A stretch of 52,785 bases of DNA from Helicobacter sp. MIT 11-5569 (GTDB lineage Bacteria; Campylobacterota; Campylobacteria; Campylobacterales; Helicobacteraceae): contig NZ_JRPB02000011.1 in NCBI RefSeq assembly GCF_000765695.2, positions 1 through 52,785 on the forward strand, in the 5' to 3' direction. The position numbers and the translations under genes are program-made. This document shows positions 45,270 to 52,785 of the stretch, piece by piece (the first letter of the stretch is position 1; every line of letters starts with the position of its first letter). The notes below the pieces were generated by a model. That model was not told the origin of the DNA, searched no databases, and saw only the letters and a list, made by a program, of their open reading frames with translations.

Positions 45270-46364
45270 GTGGTTAAGTTTTTAGATTTACAAAAAATAA
45301 ATGCACGATTTCAAGATTCTTTTGAATCTGTTTTTAAAGAAGTGTGTGCAAGTGGCTGGTATTTACAAGGCAAGCAAAATGCAGAGTTTGAAAAAGAATT
45401 TGCAGAGTATTGTGGCACTAAGTATTGTGTGGGTTGTGCAAATGGGTTAGATGCGTTGCGTTTAATCATAAAAGCTTATGGTTTTGGAAAAGGCGATGAG
45501 ATTATTGTCCCAGCAAATACTTATATTGCAAGTATTTTAGCAATTACTGATAATGCTTGCACTCCTGTGCTTGTAGAGCCGAGCTTAGAAACTTATAATA
45601 TTGATGTTGAGCGCATAGAATCGCATATTACGTCAAAAACAAAAGCAATTTTGGTTGTGCATTTATATGGGCGTGTGGTGGAAATGGAGAAAATTTGGGC
45701 ATTAGCAAAGAAGTATAATCTAAAAGTGATTGAGGATTCTGCACAAGCACACGGAGCGATTTATCAAGGAAAAAGAGCTGGTAGTTTAGGTGATGTTAGC
45801 GGATTCTCCTTTTATCCGGGTAAAAATCTTGGTGCGCTTGGTGATGCTGGAGCAATTACAACAAATGATAAAGCATTAGCAGATAAAATCCGCGCTTTAG
45901 CTAATTATGGTTCGTTTAAAAAATACGAAAATCTTTATCAAGGGTTAAATTCAAGACTTGATGAAATCCAAGCTGGAATTTTGCGTGTGAAGTTAAAATC
46001 TTTAGATGAAGATAATCAAAAACGCAAAAGAATCGCAAATATTTATTTGGATAGGATTAAACATTCAGAGATTATTTTGCCACGTGCAGGCGATGAAGAT
46101 TCTAATGTATGGCATGTTTTTGTTATAAGAACTAAAGAACGTGATAAGCTACAAGAGTATTTAAAACAAAATGGAATCCAAACACTTATCCACTATCCGA
46201 TTCCACCCCATAAACAGCCTGCTTATCAAGAATGGAATACACTAGAATTCCCTCAAACGCAAAAAATTCATAATGAAGTCTTATCGCTTCCCATAAGTCA
46301 AGTAATGGAAGATAAAGAGATTTTCAAAGTGATAGAAACATTAAATACATTTTGCAGAATCTAA
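45270..46364 (+). CDS. dTDP-3-keto-6-deoxyhexose aminotransferase (FdtB/QdtB type, DegT family)
   Basis: 364 residues of the DegT/DnrJ/EryC1 sugar aminotransferase family. PLP is held by Lys185 in [15 protein letters not shown], a form characteristic of the FdtB/QdtB/DesV 3-aminotransferases, and by Asp156 ([10 protein letters not shown]). It would convert the ketoisomerase product to dTDP-3-amino-3,6-dideoxyhexose using glutamate. I choose GTG 45270 (MVKFLDLQ), 8 bases after AAGGA. The ATG at 45246 would lie inside the glycosyltransferase gene and add no family sequence. It closes the sugar locus, 8 kb from its substrate-forming enzyme. Confidence 0.9.
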   Translation: MVKFLDLQKINARFQDSFESVFKEVCASGWYLQGKQNAEFEKEFAEYCGTKYCVGCANGLDALRLIIKAYGFGKGDEIIVPANTYIASILAITDNACTPVLVEPSLETYNIDVERIESHITSKTKAILVVHLYGRVVEMEKIWALAKKYNLKVIEDSAQAHGAIYQGKRAGSLGDVSGFSFYPGKNLGALGDAGAITTNDKALADKIRALANYGSFKKYENLYQGLNSRLDEIQAGILRVKLKSLDEDNQKRKRIANIYLDRIKHSEIILPRAGDEDSNVWHVFVIRTKERDKLQEYLKQNGIQTLIHYPIPPHKQPAYQEWNTLEFPQTQKIHNEVLSLPISQVMEDKEIFKVIETLNTFCRI

Positions 46365-46408
46365 AACTTTTATTAGAAAATAAAACTATCTAAAATTATA
46401 TTTTGCTC

Positions 46409-46439
46409 TTGACAAACACTAAGTGTTATGCTTTATAAT
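46409..46439 (+). promoter_or_regulatory. MerR-type promoter of the alcohol dehydrogenase
   Basis: TTGACA (46409-46414), a 19-base spacer and TATAAT (46434-46439). The spacer contains the perfect dyad AACACT-A-AGTGTT (46415-46427). A 19-base spacer with an internal dyad is the classic arrangement for MerR-family activators, which untwist the promoter. Related regulators NmlR and AdhR control alcohol or formaldehyde dehydrogenases. AAGGAG precedes the ATG. Confidence 0.6.
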
Positions 46440-46468
46440 ATTTTTTTATTTTATTTAAGGAGCAAAAA

Positions 46469-47698
46469 ATGCAAAATCAACACAACAAAACTCGCAGAGA
46501 ATTTCTTAAGACTTCTGCAAAAATTGCCGGTGGAGCGGCTGCTTTGGGATTTGGCGCAAATGCGTTGTTTGCACAAAATGCAAACACAACTACACAAAGC
46601 GAAATTTTAGGATTAAAAGAAGCACTAAGTGGTAAAGAGATTCCAAGTATTGGCTATGCCGCACATTCTAAAGAATGGAAATTTAAGCCTTTTAAGTTTT
46701 CGCGCCACCCAATGGGCGCAAACGATGTGCTGCTTGAGATTCTGTATGCTGGAATCTGCCATAGCGACTTGCATGCAGTGAGTGGTGATCATCATGTGCC
46801 GATTTATCCCATTGTGCCCGGGCATGAGATTCTTGGCAAAGTCGTTGCAGTGGGCAAGTCTGTGAGCAAATTTAAAGTCGGCGATTACGCAGGTGTGGGC
46901 TGTATGGTAAATAGTTGTGGTAAATGTGAAGCGTGCAAGGCAAGTAAAGAGCAATATTGCACAAATGGCAAAACCGTCTTTACATACAACAGCAAAGATG
47001 TCTTTCATAATGACGCAAACACCTATGGTGGCTACTCTAACAACATTGTTTTGAGCGAAAAATTTGCGATTAAAGTCCCTAAAAATGCAGAGCTTGAAAA
47101 AGTCGCACCGCTGCTTTGTGCAGGGGTTACAACTTATTCGCCAATTATGTTTTCCAAAGTTAAAAAGGGTGATAAAGTCGCTGTAGCAGGCGTTGGAGGT
47201 TTAGGGCATATGGCGTTGCAATATATGGTAAAACTTGGCGCGGAGGTTACTTGCTTTGATATTGTGGAGAAAAAGGATGCTGTGCTTGCACTTGGTGCAA
47301 AAGAATTTGTGAATGTCAAAAGTAAGCGTTTTAACGAGTTTGCAAACACTTTTAATTTTATTATTAGCACAATTCCTTATCATTATGATGTGAATGTCTA
47401 TCACAAAATGCTAAAATTTGGCGGTGAAATGGCGATTGTTGGCTTGCCTGCAAGCAAAGATAAGCCAAAGCTTGATTTTGATGATTTTGTTTGGCAGTTT
47501 CAAAACAAGAGAATCTATCCAAGCGTGATTGGTGGAATCAAAGAAACGCAAGAAATGCTAGATTTTAGCGTGAAAAACAAGATTTATCCCAAAGTGCAAA
47601 TTATTCCTATTAACAAGCTTGATGAAGCTTATGAGATTGTCGCAGCAGGCAAAGCAGACTTTCGCTTTGTGATTGATATGAGTAGTCTAAAAGCATAG
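46469..47698 (+). CDS. Tat-exported zinc-dependent alcohol dehydrogenase (CAD/YahK-like)
   Basis: 409 residues. A twin-arginine leader TRREFLKTSAK (8-18), hydrophobic GGAAALGFGANALFA and a likely cleavage after residue 35 precede a complete medium-chain dehydrogenase. Catalytic zinc ligands are Cys97 and His119/Glu120 (PGHE), plus a Cys in PLLCAGVTT. Structural zinc cysteines are 150, 153, 156 and 164. The nucleotide motif is GVGGLGH. The family is normally cytoplasmic and NADP(H)-dependent, so export to the periplasm, folded and probably with cofactor bound, is unusual. It is followed 16 bases later by a periplasmic haem protein gene. Confidence 0.88.
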   Translation: MQNQHNKTRREFLKTSAKIAGGAAALGFGANALFAQNANTTTQSEILGLKEALSGKEIPSIGYAAHSKEWKFKPFKFSRHPMGANDVLLEILYAGICHSDLHAVSGDHHVPIYPIVPGHEILGKVVAVGKSVSKFKVGDYAGVGCMVNSCGKCEACKASKEQYCTNGKTVFTYNSKDVFHNDANTYGGYSNNIVLSEKFAIKVPKNAELEKVAPLLCAGVTTYSPIMFSKVKKGDKVAVAGVGGLGHMALQYMVKLGAEVTCFDIVEKKDAVLALGAKEFVNVKSKRFNEFANTFNFIISTIPYHYDVNVYHKMLKFGGEMAIVGLPASKDKPKLDFDDFVWQFQNKRIYPSVIGGIKETQEMLDFSVKNKIYPKVQIIPINKLDEAYEIVAAGKADFRFVIDMSSLKA

Positions 47699-47714
47699 AT
47701 TCTAAGGAGAAACA

Positions 47715-48197
47715 ATGAGAACAACTTCAATTAAACTTTTGGGTGCAACCCTTATTTTTGTCTTCATAGGAGGATATAGCATAGCACAATTAAGTTTGAC
47801 AGAAAATCTTAGTTTTGCAGATAGTTTTGAAGTTATTAGCTCACAATCTTATAAAAATAGTATTCACTACACAAGTGTAATGCGTGGAAGTATTATAGAG
47901 GATATGTTTATAGATAAAGATGTAATAAACGCACTGCAACAAGGGAAAAATTTGCCAAATGGAACGCTTATTGTGATGGAAGAATACCATAATCAAAGTG
48001 GGCAAAGAGGGCAAATCAATCGTTATATTACAATGCAAAAAGTCAATAACGATTGGGAGTTTGAAGCATTTAATGCTGATAAAAGTCGCAATTATACTGA
48101 AAATACGCAAAGGTGTTATGATTGCCACAAAAACTCTATTAGTGGTGAAGATATTGTTTTTACACTTGATAAAATCAAAGCTTTTAAGCTTAAATGA
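47715..48197 (+). CDS. Cytochrome P460-like periplasmic haem protein
   Basis: 160 residues with an N-terminal Sec signal or anchor (about 7-25) and one c-type haem site CYDCH at 134-138, near the C-terminus as in the cytochrome P460 family. The body has family blocks such as LPNGTLIVMEEYHNQSG and VNNDWEFEAF. P460 proteins oxidise hydroxylamine or detoxify NO in other bacteria; many homologues have unknown roles. The 16-base gap from the dehydrogenase implies one transcript, so it may accept electrons from, or protect, the exported dehydrogenase. This link is inference. Confidence 0.78.
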   Translation: MRTTSIKLLGATLIFVFIGGYSIAQLSLTENLSFADSFEVISSQSYKNSIHYTSVMRGSIIEDMFIDKDVINALQQGKNLPNGTLIVMEEYHNQSGQRGQINRYITMQKVNNDWEFEAFNADKSRNYTENTQRCYDCHKNSISGEDIVFTLDKIKAFKLK

Positions 48198-48269
48198 GGT
48201 GTAGATTCTAAGAAGTAATAATGCACAAAGTATTGCGCAATGCTATATTAATTTTTGTAAGGACACTAA

Positions 48270-49537
48270 ATGAAATCCACACTTTATAGAATCCTAAGCC
48301 TAAAAGAGGGTGAGTTTAGGCTTTTACTTTTTGCATTTGGCTTTATTTTATGCTCTTTAGCTCTTATGCGATTTTGCGTCCAATGCGTGATGCTTTGGGA
48401 CTAGAAGGCGGCAAAGATGAGCTCAAATGGCTCTTTTTGGCTACTTTTATTGTTTGCATTTTTGCTTCTGTTTTGCTGATGTGGCTAAGTGGCAAGATTA
48501 AGCGAAGATTCTATGCGGATTGTGTGTTTATCTTTTTTGGACTTAATCTTTTGGTGTTTTATATCTTAATGCAATCTTTTGAGCCTCATACACAGCATTT
48601 CATCTGGCTTTCGCGTGTGTTTTATGTTTGGATTAGCGTTTTTAACCTTTTTGCATTTTCTAGTGCGTGGAGCTTGCTTGCCGATGTGTTTAGCAAAGAA
48701 GCAAGCAATCGCCTTTTTGGAATCATCACTGCAGGAGCGAGCTTAGGAAGTATTGCTGGAGCAAGTAGCGTTGGGTTTTTGGTCGCTCATTTAGGAGTAG
48801 CAAACCTTGTTTTTCTCTCCATTGCTCTATTATTTTGTGGCATTTTGCTTAAAAACCTCATTTTGCGTGAGCTCAAAACTTTTGAAACTCAAGAACGCTT
48901 AAGTAGATTTGATAAAGTCATTGGCTCAAAGAATCCTTTTGTGGGATTCAAACTCATCATAGCTTCAAAATATCTTTTGGCACTTTGTGGGTTTATTCTT
49001 TTGCTTACAAGTGTTTCTACTTTTCTTTATATGGAGCAAGCAAGAATCGTGCGCGAACTTTTCCCCACGCGTGAAGCAAGAATCGCCGCTTTTGCAAATA
49101 TTGATTTAATCGTGCAACTTAGCGCATTGTTTATTCAAATCTTCCTCACTGCAAAAATTGCACGCTTTTTTGGAATCACAAGTCTTTTAAGCACACTTGG
49201 CTTTGTGATTGCATTGGGCTTTGTCGTTCTTGCCTTTACACACCCTGCATTTTTGCCTTTGGTTGTTGTGATGAGTATGCGACGTGTGGGTGAATATGCG
49301 CTGGTTAAACCCGGACGTGAAATGCTCTTTGTGCCACTAGATGCAGATTCTAAATACAAAGTCAAAAACTTCCTTGATACAGTCGTTTATCGTGGTGGAG
49401 ACGCACTCTCTGCACAACTTGAAAGTGTGCTTGCAAATATCGGGATTCTTTGTGTATTGCTTGTTGGCGCTGGGATTTCGTTTGTTTGGGGATTGCTTGG
49501 TGTGTTTTTGGGCAGGGGGTATGAAAAGGGAAAATAA
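48270..49537 (+). pseudogene. Npt1/TlcC-like nucleotide (ATP/ADP) transporter, one frameshift
   Basis: The protein starts at ATG 48270 (AAGGA at 48259-48263) as MKSTLYRILSLKEGEFRLLL and runs into a stop. The remaining sequence continues in another frame from about 48345 (LFSSYAILRPMRDALG onwards) to the end. Restoring a fifth T in the run at 48346-48349 joins both into about 422 residues with roughly 11-12 membrane helices, matching MFS-like NTP/NDP exchange transporters. No other lesion is present, so this is either a recent mutation or a homopolymer sequencing error. Family relatives outside obligate intracellular bacteria have unknown substrates. Confidence 0.75.
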
Positions 49538-49563
49538 CAGAAGTTTAAGGAAAAGGAAAATTA

Positions 49564-52500
49564 ATGTTCTCAAAGTTTTTTATCAATCGCCCTGCATTTT
49601 CAGCAGGTCATTTCTATCATTATCGTAATTGCTGAGCTTTTGTGTCTTTTTAATCTTCCAATTGAACAATATCCAAAACTTGTTCCAACACAAATTGTTG
49701 TGAGTGCAAACTATCCGGGTGCAAGTGCTGAAACAATTTCAACCAATGTTGCAAGCATTTTAGAAAATAGCATTAATGGTGTTGAAGATATGATTTATAT
49801 TCGGACTTCTACCACAAGCAGCGGAACAATGAACCTAAGCGTGTTTTTTAACAATAATGCAGACCCAGATATGGCAGTTGTAAATGTTAATAATCGCGTG
49901 CAAGCGGTGCTAAGTCAGCTCCCTAGCGAAGTACAAAGGCTTGGAATCACAGTGCGCAAAAATTCTACTGCAGTAGTTGGGCTCTATCATCTTTATTCCG
50001 AAAACCCAAATTATTCACAGCTCTATCTTGCAAACTATGCAATCCTCAATGTCATTGATGAACTCAAACGAATTAACGGAATTGGCGATGTTGATTTGTG
50101 GGGACGTTCGGATTATGCAATGCGCATTTGGCTCTTGCCCGATAAACTTGCGAGTTTAAATATCGCCCCCTTGGAAGTGATCGACAAAATCCAACAACAA
50201 AACTCACAATTTGCACCCGGAAAAATTGGCACAGAACCCATTGCGCAAAGTGAATTTGCCTATACAATTGTTACACAAGGATTATTTTCAACGCCTGAAG
50301 AATTTGAGAGAATTATTATCCGTGCAAATCCTGATGGTTCAGTTTTGCGACTTCAAGATGTTGCAAGAGTTGAACTTGGTGCGCAAGAATATCTAACATC
50401 ATATTTTTATAACTCCACGCCTTCCATACCCATTCGAATCACTCTGCAACCCGGAGCAAATATTCTTGAAGTTGCTAATAGTGTCCAAAAAACAATGGAC
50501 CAACTTGCACAAAAATTTCCTGAGGGTGTCAAATATTCTAACCCATTTCGCCCCACAGAATTTATTGTGCAATCCATGAAAGAAGTACTCAAAACTTTTA
50601 TTGAAGCAATTGTTTTAGTTGTTTTAATTATCTATGTATTTCTAGGGAATTGGCGCGCAACAATTATTCCATGCATTGCAATTCCGGTATCACTTATTGG
50701 CACTTTTGTCGGGCTTTATCTCTTTGGCTTTACCATCAATCTTTTAACACTCTTTGGGCTGATTCTTGCAATTGGAATCGTAGTTGATGACGCGATTATT
50801 GTGATTGAAAATGTCGAACGCATTATGCACCAAGAACATTTGAGCGCAAAAGAAGCAACGATTAAATCCATGCAAGAAATCACCACTCCTGTGATTGCGA
50901 TTGTTTTGGTTTTAAGCGCAGTATTTATCCCTGTTGCATTTATGGGAGGATTTAGCGGGGAGATTTACCGCCAATTTGCAATTACAATTGTAATTTCTGT
51001 CGTAATCTCTGGCTGTGTTGCACTCACCCTCACACCAAGCCTTTGTGCAATGTATTTGAAAAAACACGATTCCAAACCTTTTTATCTTATTGCCAAATTT
51101 GATGATTTTTTTGAAAAACTCACTTTAAAATTTTCGCTCCAAGTTGCAAAAGTCCTCAAAAGAGGTTTGTTATTTCTTTGTTTGCTTGTGGTTATGCTTC
51201 TTGCGACCCATGACTTATTCAAACGCACACCCACTTCGCTTGTCCCCGCAGAAGATATGGGAATCGTAAATATCCATACTATTTTGCCCGAAGGTGCTTC
51301 GCTTTCGCGCACTACACAAGTGCAAAAGGATTTGATAAACATTTTGGAGCAAAATCCACTTGTTGCCGAGATGACAACCATTTCTGGATTTAGTCAATTA
51401 TCACAAGGTTTTAAAAGCAATGGTGGTGCAGGATTTCATCGGCTCATTGATTGGAGTGAGCGCAAAGATAGCAACAAGAGCGACCGAGCATTTATCCAAG
51501 ACATTTCCAAACAACTTCAAGATTACCCAGATGCACGCTTTATTGCCAACCAAGCTCCGACAATTATCGGGGCTTGATTCTAGTGGTGTTAATATCTATA
51601 TCCAAAGCAAAGAAGGTGCAAGCCTCACTGAACTTAAAAAATACACTGATTTAATCGTGCAAGCTGCACTCAAGCGCAAAGAGATTCGCAACGCTTTTAC
51701 AAGCATTGCAGTAGATATTCCTCAAATTGCTGTGCATTTAGATAGAGAAAAAGCTGCGGCTTTAAATGTCAATATTTTTGATGTTTTTCGGACAATGCAA
51801 GTAACTTTTGGAAACTATTATATTAATAATTTTGAGCTTTTTAACCACACTTTCCGCGTAATTGCTCAAAGCGAACAAGACTTTCGCCAATCTCCAGAGG
51901 ATTTGAGATATGTCTTTGTCAAATCTGAAGATGGCAATTTTATCCCTCTAAGCTCACTTCTAAACTTTGAATATACCATAGGCGCAGAGATTGTTAATCG
52001 CTTCAATCTTTTCCTCGCTGCACAAATTATTGGCTATCCAAACGAAGGCTATTCAAGCGGTGATACAATTAAAGCGATTGAAGAAATTGCAGCAGAAATT
52101 TTGCCACAAGGCTATGATATTGGCTATTTTGGCTCAACTTATCAAGAAAAAGTTAGCCAAAATAGTGGCGCGACAGCTTTTATCTTTGGGCTTGTTTTTG
52201 TATTTTTGATTTTGGTTGCTCAATATGAACGTTGGCTTATGCCGCTTTGTGTCCTTAGTGCAGTCCCTTTTGCGCTTTTTGGTGCGATTCTTGCGACCTT
52301 TTTGCGTGGATTGGAAAATGATATTTATTTCCAAGTTGGGCTACTTGTTTTGATTGCATTAGCGGCAAAAAATGCGATTTTAATCGTTGAATTTGCAATG
52401 CAGCTTCGTGAGCATAAGCAACAAAGCATTGTTGATGCAGCAATTGGCGCAGCAAAATTGCGATTCCGTCCTATTGTGATGACTTCACTTGCATTTAGTA

Positions 52501-52682
52501 TGGGTGTTTTACCGCTTGCAATCAGTAGTGGTGCAGGAGCCCTTAGCCGCCATTCTATTGCCACAGGCGTTCTTGGAGGTATGCTTGCTGCAACATTTTT
52601 GGCAGTTTTCTTTATCCCACTATTTTATGTATATTTAGCAAGATTGAGCGAATGGATACAAAGCAAACGAAGCAACTATTAA
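49564..52682 (+). pseudogene. RND-family efflux pump (AcrB/CmeB-like), two frameshifts
   Basis: From ATG 49564 (MFSKFFINRPAFSA) the frame is lost at 49606, where one extra G makes GCAGGTC from GCAGTC. The main frame resumes with VISIIIVIAELLCLF. A second extra G in GGGG at 51569-51572 gives a stop at 51575, and the rest continues as [15 protein letters not shown] to 52682. Removing both G gives about 1,038 residues, the usual RND length. Proton-relay aspartates of helix 4 are present in GIVVDDAIIVIENVE. No periplasmic adaptor gene lies beside it, so a functional pump would need one from elsewhere. Either a decaying gene or sequencing errors. Confidence 0.82.
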
Positions 52683-52692
52683 AAAGGTAACA

Positions 52693-52785
52693 ATGCAACC
52701 AAAACTTAAAAATACATTTTCACAAAGAAGCACACCCACAAAAACGACAAATCGCGATATATTCACGCGCGATTTAGCAGGTGAG
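52693..52785 (+). CDS. Start of an unidentified gene, cut by the window edge
   Basis: ATG 52693, six bases after AAGG, opens a frame of 31 codons that continues past the window end. The sequence MQPKLKNTF, Ser/Thr/Lys-rich, then NRDIFTRDLAGE, carries no signal peptide. The DIFTRDLAGE stretch faintly resembles the start of some sugar O-acetyltransferases; I cannot assign it. It starts 10 bases after the RND gene and is probably co-transcribed. Confidence 0.5.
   Translation, partial: MQPKLKNTFSQRSTPTKTTNRDIFTRDLAGE

Noticed and set aside
34542-46364. dTDP-rhamnose operon
   Set aside because: rfbA and rfbB are present but no rmlC or rmlD; the isomerase and aminotransferase point to a 3-amino sugar instead.
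34542-46364. Genomic island bounded by a tRNA, integrase or insertion sequence
   Set aside because: No tRNA gene, transposase, integrase or flanking repeat was recognised at either border; the locus follows directly on the conserved SPOR gene.

Overview
The window reads as chromosomal DNA of a Helicobacter, probably an enterohepatic or avian species in the H. pullorum / H. canadensis neighbourhood (Campylobacterota). The basis is low G+C, A/T-rich codon use, Campylobacterota-only families (DUF1882, the HP0958-type zinc-ribbon protein) and three gene blocks whose order matches H. pylori as I remember it: HIT-pheS-pheT-aroA-ispH-rpsA-hypothetical-serA; rluA-waaA-HP0958-nif3-glyQ; lnt-cvpA-lysS-glyA-DUF1882-SPOR. 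The species call is inference and no database was consulted.

Layout. 1-5.2 kb: uvrA (minus), divergent from a class V aminotransferase and a sugar epimerase. 5.2-15.4 kb: yciI and a HIT protein (minus), then a long plus-strand run of housekeeping genes (pheST, aroA, ispH, rpsA, a membrane protein, serA) ending at a bidirectional terminator. 15.5-18.6 kb: dnaJ (minus), recR and a CPA1 antiporter (plus). 18.6-25.4 kb: a minus-strand run rluA-waaA-HP0958-like-nif3-glyQ-thrC, then flgH behind a good sigma-54 promoter. 25.6-29.7 kb: phosphate transporter and phosphoesterase (plus), converging on lnt and yajQ (minus). 29.8-34.5 kb: cvpA, lysS, glyA, DUF1882 and SPOR genes.

34.5-46.4 kb is the accessory heart of the window: a nucleotide-sugar and sugar-acylation locus. 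rfbA and rfbB make dTDP-4-keto-6-deoxyglucose. Tandem FdtA/QdtA-type 3,4-ketoisomerases and a FdtB/QdtB-type aminotransferase would give a dTDP-3-amino-3,6-dideoxyhexose. No rmlC or rmlD is present, so the product is not rhamnose. Several ways of capping the amine lie between these genes: a left-handed beta-helix acetyltransferase, a sugar N-formyltransferase, and a GNAT-type transferase next to an acyl carrier protein, a VOC protein, an FkbH-like HAD protein and two methyltransferases. I read the last set as a small carrier-protein pathway that builds a glycerate-derived, possibly O-methylated, acyl group. Five poly-G tracts of 9-13 G sit in five of these genes, about 1 kb apart. At least one, in the VOC gene, is out of phase here. 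The locus looks like a phase-variable selector of sugar caps for LOS/LPS or flagellin.

46.4-52.8 kb looks richer in G+C by eye. It holds a Tat-exported zinc alcohol dehydrogenase behind a MerR-type promoter, a CxxCH cytochrome P460-like protein, a nucleotide transporter with one frameshift, an RND pump with two single-base frameshifts, and the start of another gene at the right edge. No gene-free stretch exceeds 300 bases; the longest are about 280-320 bases around the flgH/pit promoter region, depending on the pit start chosen.
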